Of a stretch of 64,000 bases of DNA, positions 42,133 through 53,266 are shown piece by piece. The translations under genes and the position numbers were made by a program. The stretch spans positions 62,001 through 126,000 of the forward strand of contig JACKEP010000013.1 of the NCBI GenBank assembly GCA_020632915.1. The letters run 5' to 3'. Every line of letters starts with the position of its first letter. Positions within the stretch are counted from its first letter, which is position 1. Source of the DNA: Alphaproteobacteria bacterium (GTDB lineage Bacteria > Myxococcota_A > UBA796 > GCA-2862545). The notes beneath the pieces were generated by a model, which was not told where the DNA came from, searched no databases, and saw only the letters and a program-made list of their open reading frames with translations.

Positions 42133-42146
42133 CCGCGCGCGTTGCC

Positions 42147-42596
42147 CTACGGCAGCGTGTCGAGCAGGTGCTGGACGTAGGCCTGCAGGTTGGGGGTGAC
42201 CATCCGGCTGACGACGGGCTGGAGCATCTTGGCCACCATGCCCCCGACGGGCATCTCGATCTCGATGCGGTGGACGTAGTGCACGTCGGTGCCGCCGTCG
42301 GCCCGGGCGGTGAACCGCGCCGTGCCCTCGCTGCCCATGTTGCCGTCGAGCGTGGACCACGACAGCGTGGCGCCGTCGATGCGGTACTGGACCGTGTAGA
42401 CCGGGGTGACCGTGTAGACCCCGTGGTTCTGGGGCTGCAGGTGGAAGCGCAGCTTGAGGCCGCCGAGATCCTCGATGCGCTCCGCGCGGTCGGTGGCCGC
42501 CTCGATCGCCTTCGGATCCGCGAAGTGCGCGAGCGTGGTGGCGACGTCCGTGCGCGCCTTGAACACCTGATCGATCGAGCCGCCGAGCCGGGCCAT
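42147..42596 (-). CDS. SRPBCC/START-like domain protein
   Basis: ATG 42596 gives 149 residues. The sequence (IDQVFKARTDVATTLAHFADPKAIEAAT, LKLRFHLQPQNHGVYTVTPVYTVQYRIDGATLSW, HRIEIEMPVGGMVAKMLQPVVSRMVTPNLQAYVQHLL) is typical of SRPBCC proteins, which bind hydrophobic ligands in a helix-grip fold. There is no signal peptide. It lies 25 bp downstream of the cysteine desulfurase and may be the last gene of the long operon. No ligand can be named. Confidence 0.78.
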   Translation of the reverse strand: MARLGGSIDQVFKARTDVATTLAHFADPKAIEAATDRAERIEDLGGLKLRFHLQPQNHGVYTVTPVYTVQYRIDGATLSWSTLDGNMGSEGTARFTARADGGTDVHYVHRIEIEMPVGGMVAKMLQPVVSRMVTPNLQAYVQHLLDTLP

Positions 42597-42621
42597 GCAC
42601 CCTCCGTTGCTGGGCGCTGGC

Positions 42622-43728
42622 CTAACCCATCCACCCGTCGGCGAGCCGGAGGCCGTCGAGCACCGAGGGCAACACGGCGAGGAAGGCGTCGAGCTCGGCC
42701 TGCGTGGTGGCCGGTCCCTGGCTGATCCGCAGGGCGCCCGAGGGTTCCGGGTCGCCCATGGCGCTGAGCGTGGGGGAAGGTTCGAGGCTGCCGGACTGGC
42801 AGGCCGCACCCGCCGACACGCACACGCCGCGCAGGTCGAGCGCCTGCACCAGCGCCTCGCCGGTGAGCCCGGCGAAGACGACGCAGGTGGTGTTGGCGAC
42901 GCGGGGCACGCGGTCCCCCACGACGCGCCCGCCGAGCGCGCGCAGCCCGGCTTCGAGGCGCTCACGCGCGGCGACCCAGCGGGCCATCCGCGCTTGGCGC
43001 TGTTCGCTCGCCACCACGCACGCCATCCCGAACCCCACCGCACCCGGGACGTTGACGGTGCCGCCGCGCCGGCCACGCTCCTGGGCGCCCGGGAACAGCG
43101 GAGGGAACGGCTCGCCGTCGGGCAGCACCAGCGCCCCGATGCCCAGCGGCCCCCCCAGCTTGTGCGACGACAGCACGACGGCGCGGGCGCGGATGCCGGT
43201 CAGGTCGACGCGACCCGCCGCTTGCGACGCGTCGACGTGGAGCCAGGCGCCCTGGGCCTGCGCTGCCTCCCATGCTGCCTCCACCGGCTGGCACACCCCC
43301 GTCTCGTGGTTGGCCGCCATGAGGCTGACGACGGCCGTGTCGGGCGGCAGGTCGCGCACGTCGACCACGCCGTCGCGGTCGGCAGGCAGGAACGTGACGG
43401 GCACGCCGCGGCGTTGCAGCACGCCGGCGGCGCCGAGCACGCACGGGTGCTCGAGGCTGCCCACCACGAGGCGTCCCGATCGCACCTCGAAGGCACCGCG
43501 GAGGAAGAGGTGGTTGGCCTCGGTGGCCCCCGAGGTGAACACCACGCCGGAAGGCCTGGCCCCGACCAGCGCGGCGACCTGCTCCCGCGCGCGCTCCAGC
43601 GCGCCCATCGCCGCCTGCCCTGCCGCGTGGGCCGAGGACGGGTTCGTCGGGCGCTCCAGCCACGGCAGCATCATCGCCCGGACCTCGGGCAGCAGCGGCG
43701 AGGTGGCGTTGTGGTCGAGGTAGATCAC
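42622..43728 (-). CDS. Cysteine desulfurase (NifS/IscS-like)
   Basis: The enzyme frees sulfur from Cys with PLP for Fe-S clusters or tRNA thiolation. The 368-residue protein has YLDHNATSPLLPEV at the N-terminus, TSGATEANHLFLRG, NHETGVCQP, the PLP Lys190 in SSHKLGG and the catalytic Cys310 in VSAGAACQSG, followed by the NifS-type GALRISQGP. The GTG 43728 start overlaps the HhH gene stop (GTGA). MnmA, encoded in this window, needs such an enzyme, but the direct partner is not known. It is shorter in the last loop than IscS, closer to the NifS-like group found beside tRNA genes. Confidence 0.9.
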   Translation of the reverse strand: MIYLDHNATSPLLPEVRAMMLPWLERPTNPSSAHAAGQAAMGALERAREQVAALVGARPSGVVFTSGATEANHLFLRGAFEVRSGRLVVGSLEHPCVLGAAGVLQRRGVPVTFLPADRDGVVDVRDLPPDTAVVSLMAANHETGVCQPVEAAWEAAQAQGAWLHVDASQAAGRVDLTGIRARAVVLSSHKLGGPLGIGALVLPDGEPFPPLFPGAQERGRRGGTVNVPGAVGFGMACVVASEQRQARMARWVAARERLEAGLRALGGRVVGDRVPRVANTTCVVFAGLTGEALVQALDLRGVCVSAGAACQSGSLEPSPTLSAMGDPEPSGALRISQGPATTQAELDAFLAVLPSVLDGLRLADGWMG

Positions 43729-44471
43729 GGCGCGCTCCCGGCGACGGCATGGGCGCGGAGCTTGTCGACCAGCGCGGGGCCCACCCCCGAGACGCGGTCG
43801 AGGTCGTCGAGCGTGGCGAACCGTCCCCGCGATGCGCGGTCGTCGACGATCCGCTGCGCCAGCACGGGGCCCACGCCCGGCAGCGACTCGAGGGCGACGG
43901 CGTCGGCGAGGTTGACGTCGACCGGCGGACGCGGTCCGATGCTGCCCACCGTGAGGAACGGCGTGACCTCGTCGAGGCGGTCGCCCCCCAGCCCGGACAC
44001 GCGCGCGAGCTCGTCGAGGGTGTGGAACGGCCCGCGGGCGTCGCGATCCGCGACGATCGCCTCGGCGAGCCGCGCCCCGAGACCGGGCACGGCGGCGAGG
44101 GCGTCGGCCCCGTTGACGTTGACGTCGACCGGCAGGGCCACCAGCAGGGGCTGCCCGGTGGGCACCACCCGCACGCCGTCCGGGCTGACCCACACGCCGT
44201 CGCCGGCGAACAGCGGCGTCTCGGGCACGCCGTCGGCGATGCCGCCAGCTGCCTCCACGGCGGCGGCGAGCGTGGGCGGGTCGACGAGGTAGGTGCCGGG
44301 GGCTGCGACCTGACCCGACACCTCCACCAGCAGGCCGCGCGCGGGGTGCGGCGTCCACCACGCGCGCGCGAGCAGCACGGTGGCGATCACCAGGAACAAG
44401 AGCACGAGGCCGAGGACGCCACGCTCCTCGGTGGCGGCCGGCTCCCGGCGGAGGTGGACGCGGTCAGCCAC
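43725..44471 (-). CDS. ComEA-like protein with two helix-hairpin-helix pairs
   Basis: The 248-residue protein has a membrane helix (about residues 19-37), a SLBB-like region (VSGQVAAPGTYLVDPPTLAAAVEAAGG) and two HhH regions, each with a VNxA or VNGA start and PGLG/PGVG turns: PVDVNVNGADALAAVPGLGARLAEAI and PPVDVNLADAVALESLPGVGPVLAQRI. This is the layout of ComEA, a DNA receptor for natural uptake, but with a duplicated HhH domain. DNA uptake is not proven; other HhH envelope proteins exist. GTG 44471 overlaps tsaE by 8 bp. Confidence 0.78.
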   Translation of the reverse strand: MADRVHLRREPAATEERGVLGLVLLFLVIATVLLARAWWTPHPARGLLVEVSGQVAAPGTYLVDPPTLAAAVEAAGGIADGVPETPLFAGDGVWVSPDGVRVVPTGQPLLVALPVDVNVNGADALAAVPGLGARLAEAIVADRDARGPFHTLDELARVSGLGGDRLDEVTPFLTVGSIGPRPPVDVNLADAVALESLPGVGPVLAQRIVDDRASRGRFATLDDLDRVSGVGPALVDKLRAHAVAGSAP

Positions 44472-44934
44472 GGAGCGCCGCTCCCCACGCCACGTGCCGC
44501 GCCCCGAACGCTCGCCACGTGGCCACGCGCCCGCGCCCGTCGGGGGCGTGGGCGAGCGTCAGCTCCAGGCGCTCGTCGGGGAGCGCCTCGGGGTGCTTGT
44601 CGGCCCACTCCACCACCGTGACGCCGATCACGCCGATCACGTCGTCGAGCCCGGTCTGCACGAGGTCGGCGGGGTCGTCGAGGCGGTACAGGTCGGCGTG
44701 GAACAGCGGGAGGCGCCCGCTGTCGTGCTCGGCGAGCAGCAGGAACGTGGGCGACTGGACGGGGCCGCTCACCCCCAACGCCGCAGCGAGGCCCTGGGTC
44801 AGCAGCGTCTTGCCCGCGCCGAGGTCGCCCTGCAGCGCGAGCACGGCCCCGGGGAACGCGGCGCGGCCGAGCGCTGCGCCCAGGGCGTGCGTGGCGTCGG
44901 GATCGGGCAGGTGAAGCGTCGGGTGCGTGTCCAT
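44464..44934 (-). CDS. tsaE: tRNA threonylcarbamoyladenosine biosynthesis ATPase TsaE
   Basis: TsaE is the ATPase of the TsaBDE complex that makes t6A37 in ANN-decoding tRNAs. The 156-residue protein has P-loop GDLGAGKT at 36-43, SPTFLLLAEHDSGRLPLFHADLYRLDDPADL, and VVEWADKHPEALPDERLEL, all typical, and a normal length. It is 40 bp after the nnr stop, the only sizeable gap in the long operon. tsaB and tsaD are not in this window. Confidence 0.93.
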   Translation of the reverse strand: MDTHPTLHLPDPDATHALGAALGRAAFPGAVLALQGDLGAGKTLLTQGLAAALGVSGPVQSPTFLLLAEHDSGRLPLFHADLYRLDDPADLVQTGLDDVIGVIGVTVVEWADKHPEALPDERLELTLAHAPDGRGRVATWRAFGARHVAWGAALRG

Positions 44935-44974
44935 CGTGACCGGATGCCGCCGGGCGGGGCCGACGTCAAGGAAG

Positions 44975-46477
44975 TCAGGCGCCGCTGCTGTCGAGCAGCG
45001 TCTCGACGGCGTCGGGGACGGCGGCGGCCACGTCGCTCGCCGTCCAGCCCTGGCTGCGACGGGCCGCCAACCGCTCCCCCGCCTGTCCGTGCACCCACGC
45101 GCCCAGGCGCGCGGCGTCCCACGCAGACACCCCGCGGGCGAGCAACGCGCCGATCACGCCCGTGAGCACATCGCCCGAGCCGGCGGTGGCGAGGACGGCG
45201 TCGCCGGTCGGGTTGATGCTCACGGGGACGCCGGCGCGCGCCACGAGCGTCCGCGGCCCCTTGAGCAAGGCGACGTCGCCGCGATCGGCGAGGCTCCGCA
45301 CGGCTCCGAACCGGTCGGCCTGCACCTCGACCGTGGCGCGGTCCAGCCAGCGGGCGGCCTCCCCGGGGTGTGGGGTGATCACCCGCGGCGCCGCGCCTGC
45401 GCCGTGCGCCGCCACCAGGCCGTCGGCGTCGGCCACCATCGGCAGACCCGCCTCGTGCCACAGGCCCTGCAGCGTGTCGACGACGTGCTGGGCCAAGGGC
45501 CCACCACCCCCAAGGCCCGGTCCGAACGCCACGGCCGTCGCCCCGTCGAGCGCCAGCGGCGCACCGTCGTAGCGGTCGCCCGGGCCCACGACACGCACCA
45601 TCACCTCGGGCGGCAGCGCCCCGAGCCGCGGAAGCACCCCCTCCGCCACCGCGAGCGTGACCAACCCGGCGCCGGCAGCGAGCGCGCCACGGCACGCCAG
45701 GACGGCCGCCCCGGCCATCGCGGTCGACCCCGCCAGGACGAGCAGGTGTCCCGACCGGTGCTTGTGGTCGCCGGCGGCACGTCGAGGCCAGCAGGGCGCC
45801 AGATCGGCGGCGTCGGGCACCTCGGCGGTGCGGCGCCGCGGATCGAGGCCGATGTCGACGACCACGATCGCACCGCACAGGGCCGGGCCCTGGCCGGTGT
45901 ACATGCCGGGACGGGCGCCGCCGAACGTCACCGTGAGGTCGGCGGGCGCGCACAGCGCGTCCTCGCCCCCCAGGACCACGCCGGTGTCGGCGTCGAGACC
46001 GCTCGGCACATCCACTGCGACGCGAGGCCCGGGGTGCTGGACCAACCAACGCACCAGGTCGGCGTACGCCCCGGTGAGGGGGCGGTGCAGCCCGGTTCCG
46101 AACAGCGCATCGACGGCGATCGCCCCCACGCCGACGTCGAGGTCGGTGACGGTCGCGAGCTCGGTGACGCCGGCGCGCAGGGCCGCGCGCCGCTGGATGC
46201 CCGCGTCGCCGGGCGAGGTGTCGGACGTGGACACCACGACGACGGGCAGGCCCCACGTGGCGAGCCACCGGGCCAGGCCGTAGCCGTCCCCACCGTTCTG
46301 ACCGGGCCCGCACAGCACGACGATCCCGCGCGCGGCGGCGTCGGGCCAGCGCTCGACGAGCGCCATCGCGACGCCGCGGCTCGCCGTCTCCATGAGCGCG
46401 ATGCCCGGCAGGCCCAGGCCGTCGATGACCGCCCGATCCGCAGCGCGCACGGCGGCGACGTCGTAGACCGGCCTCAT
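44975..46477 (-). CDS. nnr: Bifunctional NAD(P)HX epimerase/dehydratase Nnr
   Basis: The enzyme repairs hydrated NAD(P)H. Residues 1-215 are the YjeF_N epimerase (IALMETASRGVAMAL, LCGPGQNGGDGYGLARWL, DALFGTGLHRPLTG, VAVDVPSGLDADTG) and residues 225-500 the ADP-dependent dehydratase (HKHRSGHLLVLAGS, VITPHPGEAARWL, NPTGDAVLATAGSGDVLTGVIGALLA). The 500-residue product starts at ATG 46477 in an ATGA overlap with glmM. Metabolite repair beside cell-wall and tRNA genes has no clear reason beyond operon housekeeping; nnr beside tsaE is common in bacteria. Confidence 0.94.
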   Translation of the reverse strand: MRPVYDVAAVRAADRAVIDGLGLPGIALMETASRGVAMALVERWPDAAARGIVVLCGPGQNGGDGYGLARWLATWGLPVVVVSTSDTSPGDAGIQRRAALRAGVTELATVTDLDVGVGAIAVDALFGTGLHRPLTGAYADLVRWLVQHPGPRVAVDVPSGLDADTGVVLGGEDALCAPADLTVTFGGARPGMYTGQGPALCGAIVVVDIGLDPRRRTAEVPDAADLAPCWPRRAAGDHKHRSGHLLVLAGSTAMAGAAVLACRGALAAGAGLVTLAVAEGVLPRLGALPPEVMVRVVGPGDRYDGAPLALDGATAVAFGPGLGGGGPLAQHVVDTLQGLWHEAGLPMVADADGLVAAHGAGAAPRVITPHPGEAARWLDRATVEVQADRFGAVRSLADRGDVALLKGPRTLVARAGVPVSINPTGDAVLATAGSGDVLTGVIGALLARGVSAWDAARLGAWVHGQAGERLAARRSQGWTASDVAAAVPDAVETLLDSSGA

Positions 46478-47814
46478 CCGAGCGCCTCCTGGCAGGTGCG
46501 GGTGAGCGTGGTGCTCCACGAGGCCACGTCGTCTGCCGACGGTCCCTCGACCAGCACGCGGAGCACGGGCTCCGTGCCAGAATACCGCAGCAACACGCGC
46601 CCGCCGCGCAGCCCGGCCTCCGCCGCTGCCACCTCGGCGCGCACGTCGGGGAGTGCATCGAGCGGGGGGCGACGCGCCACCCGGACCTTCGTCAGCCGGC
46701 GGGGCCACGGCGCGAACGGCGCCCACACCGCCGAGAGCGGGTGGCCGAGGGTGCGTGCGCAGACCAGCGCCGCCAGCCCGGTCGCGAGGCCGTCGCCGCC
46801 GGGGAGTGCGGGGTGACCGAGCAGCACGTGACCACTCTCCTCGGCGCCGAGGTCCACGCGTCCGTCGCGCAGCAGCGCGGCGAGGTGGCGGTCGCCGACC
46901 GGTGTGCGGACCACCTCGACCGACGGGAGCTGGCCCTCCAGCGCCCACGTCGACATCACGGTGACCGCGAGGCGACGGACACCGCGACCGGCGACGAGCA
47001 CGGCCGTGAGCGCGTCCCCGGGCACCACCTGCCCGCGCTCGTCGACCAGCACGCAGCGGTCGGCGTCGCCGTCGACGGCGATGCCCGCGTCCGCGCCGAG
47101 ACGCCGCACCTGCGCGGCGAGGTGCCGCGGGTGCTCGCTGCCCACGCCGTCGTTGATGGTCCCCTCGCCCGCGCCGGTCACGTCGACCCGCACCCCGGCG
47201 GCCCGCAACCCGTCGAGCGCCGACGCGACCGCCGATGCGGCGCCGTGGGCGAGGTCGACCACCAGGTGCGTGCCGGCGAGCGACGTCCAGGGCCCGGCCG
47301 CCGCGGCCACCGCCGCCCACCAGGTCTCGCGGGCCGACGACGCCCCGTGGTGCCACCCGTCACCGCGTGCGGTCGACGGCGCCGCACACCGCGTCTCGAG
47401 CCAGGCGGTGCGTGCGTCGTCGGGCTTGTGGCCGCCCGGTCCGAGCACCTTGAAGCCGTTGTCGCCCGCCGGGTTGTGGGAGGCGGTGACCATGACGCCC
47501 GTGGCCCCGACGCCGGCGGTGGCGCGCGCCGCGAGCACCGCGCCCAGGCCGCCGCTCGGGAGCACGCCGGCGTCGACCACGCGCGCCCGTTGCCCCGCGG
47601 CCCCTGCGAGGACGGCGTTCGCCAACGACGCGCCGCTGGGGCGCGTGTCGCGTGCGACCCACACCTCCACACCGGCGTCGGGTGCCGCGGCGTCGCTCGC
47701 CCAGGCCGCCGCCGCCGCGCCGACCCGCACAGCGCCGTCGGGGTCGATCGGCCACACCCCCGAGGGTCCGCGGATCCCGTCGGTGCCGAACGCCACCCCG
47801 CGTCCCGCACTCAT
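46474..47814 (-). CDS. glmM: Phosphoglucosamine mutase GlmM
   Basis: GlmM converts glucosamine-6-P to glucosamine-1-P for peptidoglycan and lipopolysaccharide. The 446-residue protein starts with VAFGTDGIRG and has the phosphorylated Ser112 in TASHNPAGDNG, the metal loop DGDADRC, GAEESGHV and the phosphate-binding RYSGTEPVLRV. It follows ybbR in an ATGA overlap, giving the cdaA-cdaR-glmM gene order that is conserved in c-di-AMP producers, where CdaR and GlmM control the cyclase. Confidence 0.93.
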   Translation of the reverse strand: MSAGRGVAFGTDGIRGPSGVWPIDPDGAVRVGAAAAAWASDAAAPDAGVEVWVARDTRPSGASLANAVLAGAAGQRARVVDAGVLPSGGLGAVLAARATAGVGATGVMVTASHNPAGDNGFKVLGPGGHKPDDARTAWLETRCAAPSTARGDGWHHGASSARETWWAAVAAAAGPWTSLAGTHLVVDLAHGAASAVASALDGLRAAGVRVDVTGAGEGTINDGVGSEHPRHLAAQVRRLGADAGIAVDGDADRCVLVDERGQVVPGDALTAVLVAGRGVRRLAVTVMSTWALEGQLPSVEVVRTPVGDRHLAALLRDGRVDLGAEESGHVLLGHPALPGGDGLATGLAALVCARTLGHPLSAVWAPFAPWPRRLTKVRVARRPPLDALPDVRAEVAAAEAGLRGGRVLLRYSGTEPVLRVLVEGPSADDVASWSTTLTRTCQEALG

Positions 47815-48764
47815 CGCCGCACCAGCTCCACGGCCGGCGGCGGATCGGCGACCGTCACCTCCTCCGGGTCCGGGACGATGATCTCGTAGCGGGGCGGTCG
47901 ATCCGCGTCGTAGGTGGCCGTGTAGTGATCGGCGTCGGCGTCCCGCGGCAGCTCCACCTTGGCGATCACGTGGTCGAGGCGCATGCCGAGCAGGACGTCG
48001 CTCGGCCCGACCACCTTGATGGTCAGGCGCTCGCTGCCCGGCGCGGGCTCGTAGGCGAAGTCGGTGAGCACGACCGGCACGTCCTGGATGGTCTGCTCCC
48101 GGGTGAGCGAGGTGATCACGACCTCGGCCTCCCCGTTCCACGGCTCCACCGTCTCCACACCGCGGGGGAGATCGAGCGCCACGGGCACGGCCCGGGACTC
48201 GGACCACCCCGAGATGTCGAAGGGCATCGAGCTGATCTGGGTGAGGGCGTCCACGATCTCGCGGGGCCCGCTCACCTCGACGACGTCGGGCACCACGCGG
48301 GTGACGCTGACGGCGTGGGCCTCGGCCGGCCGCCCCACGCGCGCTGGCGCGACCGGCACCATGCGTCGCGTGCGCTCGTCGAGCGACACCTCGACCACCT
48401 CCGGGCTGTAGGCGACCACGGTGAGGCCACCGGGCATCCCGTCGATGTCGATGGCGTCGAGGCGGATGGCGTGCCGCCCCACGCCGGCGTCGCGAACGTC
48501 GACCACGATGCGGGGCCGCTCGCCCTGGGCGCGGCGGATCAGGGCCCGCGGCCCCTGCACGATCACGTTGGCGCTGTTGAGCAGTGGCGGCACGCTCACG
48601 AGCTCGTCCGGCACGCGGTAGGCGAGGCCCACCCGCACCGTGCCCGTGTCGGTGGTCTGGCTCTGGACCCAGAACCACGCCGACAGCGCGACGAGCACCG
48701 CCAGCAGCTTGGTGGCCTTGTCGTCGGTGATCCAGGTCAGGACGCGGCGGACGTGCTCAAGCAG
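47811..48764 (-). CDS. YbbR/CdaR-type regulator of the diadenylate cyclase
   Basis: The protein has one N-terminal membrane helix (KLLAVLVALSAWFWV) followed by YbbR domains, about three copies with repeats of PxxVxVxGPREIVDAL-type strands. YbbR (CdaR) binds and modulates CdaA at the membrane. The start is unusual. GTG 48698 would begin inside the helix. The in-frame CTG at 48764 has GGAGG 6 nt upstream, gives LLEHVRRVLTWITDDKATKLL before the helix as is usual for YbbR, and overlaps the cdaA end by 8 bp like its neighbours. I use CTG, giving 317 residues. A TTG at 48760 is out of frame. Confidence 0.8.
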   Translation of the reverse strand: MLEHVRRVLTWITDDKATKLLAVLVALSAWFWVQSQTTDTGTVRVGLAYRVPDELVSVPPLLNSANVIVQGPRALIRRAQGERPRIVVDVRDAGVGRHAIRLDAIDIDGMPGGLTVVAYSPEVVEVSLDERTRRMVPVAPARVGRPAEAHAVSVTRVVPDVVEVSGPREIVDALTQISSMPFDISGWSESRAVPVALDLPRGVETVEPWNGEAEVVITSLTREQTIQDVPVVLTDFAYEPAPGSERLTIKVVGPSDVLLGMRLDHVIAKVELPRDADADHYTATYDADRPPRYEIIVPDPEEVTVADPPPAVELVRR

Positions 48765-49572
48765 GGGCCACCTCCGCCGCCGGGTGGGGCACCTGGCCGA
48801 GCGCCTCCTGGAGCTTCTGCCGCAGGTCGTTCGGGTCGCTGACCGGGTCGACCTTGCCGTCGGTGACCACGGCCACGGTGCCGCGCTCCTCCGACACGAG
48901 CAGGCACACCGCGTCGGTGCGCTCGGTCAGGCCGATGGCGGCCCGGTGGCGCGTGCCGTAGACCTTCGGCAGCCCCTTCGACAGCGAGATCGGCAGGAAC
49001 ACGCCCGCCTTGGCGATGCGACCGTGGCGGATCACCACAGCCCCGTCGTGCACCGGGCTGGTCGGGTGGAACAAGGCCTGCAGCAGCTCGGTGGTGACGA
49101 TGGCGTCGAGCGGGTGGGCGCCCTCGCAGAAAGGCTCGAGCTCGGCGTTGCGCTGCAGCGCCACCAGCGCGCCGATCCGACGGCTCGCGAGCGCGAACAC
49201 CGCCTTGATCACCTCCTCGACGAGGTTGGCGTCGGTGAGGCCCTGCGGGTTGGTGGAGCCGACGAACACCGTGCCGCCGGCCTGGGCGAGCACCCGCCGG
49301 ATGTCCTCCTGGAACAGGATGATCAGCGCGAGCACGGCGTAGACGAACAGGTTGTCGAGCACCCAGTGCAGCGTGGTCAGCCCCAGGGCCGAGCTCAGCA
49401 GGTAGACGAAGCCGAGCAGCAGCAGGCCGATGAGCGACTGGAAGGCCCGCGTGCCGCGGAGCACGCGCAGCACCATGTAGACCGCGGCGGCGAGCAGGCC
49501 GACGTCGACCCAGTCGATGACCGACGCGGTGCCGAGGGGGCTCGTCGCCAGCCAGTCCCACCACTCACGCAT
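48757..49572 (-). CDS. cdaA: Diadenylate cyclase CdaA
   Basis: CdaA makes the second messenger c-di-AMP from two ATP. The 271-residue protein has three membrane helices (about residues 23-40, 45-63, 70-88) and a DAC domain with the catalytic DGA at 176-178 (SPVHDGAVVIR) and RHR at 208-210 (GTRHRAAIGLTE). ATG 49572 overlaps the folP end by 8 bp and is preferred over an upstream start that would add a Cys-rich tail. With ybbR and glmM behind it, the standard cdaA-cdaR-glmM module is complete. c-di-AMP usually controls potassium and osmotic state. Confidence 0.94.
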   Translation of the reverse strand: MREWWDWLATSPLGTASVIDWVDVGLLAAAVYMVLRVLRGTRAFQSLIGLLLLGFVYLLSSALGLTTLHWVLDNLFVYAVLALIILFQEDIRRVLAQAGGTVFVGSTNPQGLTDANLVEEVIKAVFALASRRIGALVALQRNAELEPFCEGAHPLDAIVTTELLQALFHPTSPVHDGAVVIRHGRIAKAGVFLPISLSKGLPKVYGTRHRAAIGLTERTDAVCLLVSEERGTVAVVTDGKVDPVSDPNDLRQKLQEALGQVPHPAAEVAPA

Positions 49573-50411
49573 CGACGCACGCCCGGTACACGCGCAACGC
49601 CTGTATCGTGGCGGCGACGTCGTGCACGCGCAGGATGCGGGCACCGTTCGCGACCGCCGCCAGCGCCGCCCCCACCGAGCCGTGCACGCGCGCCGCGGGG
49701 TCGGTCACGCCGGTGAGGTCACCGATGAACCGCTTGCGGCTGGCCCCCACCAGCACCGGATGTCCCAGCGCCAGCAGCCGGCCCAGCCCGGCGATGAGGC
49801 GCGGGTTGTCGGCCGAGGTCTTGGCGAAGCCGATCCCCGGGTCGAGGATCACCCGCGACGGGTCGACGCCCGCGGCCACCACGCGCTCCACCGCGGCGGC
49901 CAGCGACGCGGTCACCTCGCCCACGAGGTCGTCGTAGGCGGTGTCGTGCTGCATCGTACGCGGCGTGCCACGCAGGTGCATCAGCACGAGCCACGCCTGC
50001 GCCCGCGCCACCAGCGGCGCCATCTGCGGGTCGGCGGCCGCGGTGACGTCGTTGACGACCGTGGCGCCCGCCGCGAGCGCCTCCCCCGCCACCTCAGCCT
50101 TGGACGTGTCCACCGACAGCACGGCGTCCGGCAGCCGCGCGCGCAGGCCGGCGATCACCGGCACCACCCGTGCGCACTCCACAGCCGCCGGGACCGGCTC
50201 GGCGCCAGGACGGGTGGACTCCCCGCCGACGTCGAGCCAGTCGGCCCCTTCGCCCCACAGGCGCACGCCGTGGGCGATGGCGGCGTCGGTGTGCGCGTGA
50301 CGACCGCCGTCGCTGAACGAGTCGGGCGTCACGTTGACGATGCCCATCACCAGGGGCCCGTCCGGACCGAGGCGACGGGAGCCGGGCAGCGCGCCGCGCG
50401 CCGCCGCCCGG

Positions 50412-50419
<8 letters not shown>
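49565..50419 (-). CDS. folP: Dihydropteroate synthase FolP
   Basis: FolP joins 6-hydroxymethyl-dihydropterin pyrophosphate and p-aminobenzoate in folate synthesis and is the target of sulfonamides. The 284-residue protein has GIVNVTPDSFSDGG near residue 26, DVGGESTRPGA, SVDTSKAEVA, VNDVTA, MHLRGTPRTMQ, DPGIGFAKT and GASRKRFI, so it is complete. GTG 50419 overlaps ftsH by 8 bp. ftsH-folP order is common in many bacteria. Confidence 0.95.
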
Positions 50420-52249
<1,830 letters not shown>

Positions 52250-52253
<4 letters not shown>

Positions 52254-53266
52254 CGGTCGGGGACCCCGTGGGCACCGGAAGTCACGGTGCCGTCCCGACA
52301 CCTGCGCTCCCGAATCGCTTCCGTATCCGGACCGGGCCGTGACGGCAGCCCGTCCGCGCCCGCGTCCGCGCATTGCATACGCACCTCGTCCGCGTCGACC
52401 ACCACGCTGACGCAGGGTGACAGGAACACCTGACCCCGCCCACGACGCGCAGCGCCGAGGATGGCGTCGAGGTGGGCGCTGGTGGCGTCGGGTGCGCGGA
52501 CGAGCAACGCGCGCCGCACCAACGGCTCGGGGGCCGAGGCCACCCAGGCGGTCGTCAACGGACCGGTGCCGGCTGCCTCCTCGGCGAGCCCGGTGAGCAG
52601 GGCGTCGTCGGCCGCGGCGTGGCCGGCGCCGCGCGCCAGCGCTGCAGCACTCCCCGGCCGCAGCGCCTCGATCAGGGGGAGCAGCTCGTGGCGCACCCGG
52701 CTGCGGAGGTGGTCCGCGCCCAGGTTGCCCGGGTCGGTGCGCCACACGAGCCCCTCGCTGCACGCCCACTGGTGCAGGGCGTCACGGCCGACGCCGAGCA
52801 GCGGGCGGACCACCCGTCCACGCCGCCACGCCATCCCGGCCAGCGCCCGCGTGCCGCCCCCCCGCAGCAGGCCAAGCAGCGCCGTCTCGGCCTGATCGTC
52901 GCGGTGGTGGGCCAGGGCCACGCGATCGACGTCGAGGTCGGCGAACACCGCGTACCGCGCGTCGCGGCAGGCCGCCTCCGGCGCGCCCGCACCGAGATGG
53001 AGCCGCACCCGCTGCACGGGCAGGTCGAGCGCAGCGCACTGCGCCACCACCAGGTCGGCGTCCACGGCGCTGTCGTGTCGCGTGCCGTGGTCGACGGTGA
53101 TGACGCCGAGCACCCCACGGTGGATGCCCGCCGTGCGGTGGAGCAGGTGCAGCAGCGCCACCGAGTCCACGCCCCCGCTCACCGCCACCGCCACCCGCTG
53201 CCCCGGGGACCACAGGCCGCGATCGACGACGGCCTGGGCCACCACGTGGTGCAGCCCGCGGCTCAC
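52250..53266 (-). CDS. tilS: tRNA(Ile)-lysidine synthase TilS
   Basis: TilS adds lysine to C34 of the tRNA that reads AUA. The 338-residue protein has the PP-loop SGGVDS near residue 27, VDHGTRHDS, RYAVFADL, LAHHRDDQAET and RVRHELLPLIEAL, all typical. It is shorter at the C-terminus than E. coli TilS, matching the compact forms. GTG 53266 overlaps the RNHCP gene stop (GTGA) and tilS overlaps ftsH; tilS-ftsH adjacency is widely conserved. Confidence 0.92.
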
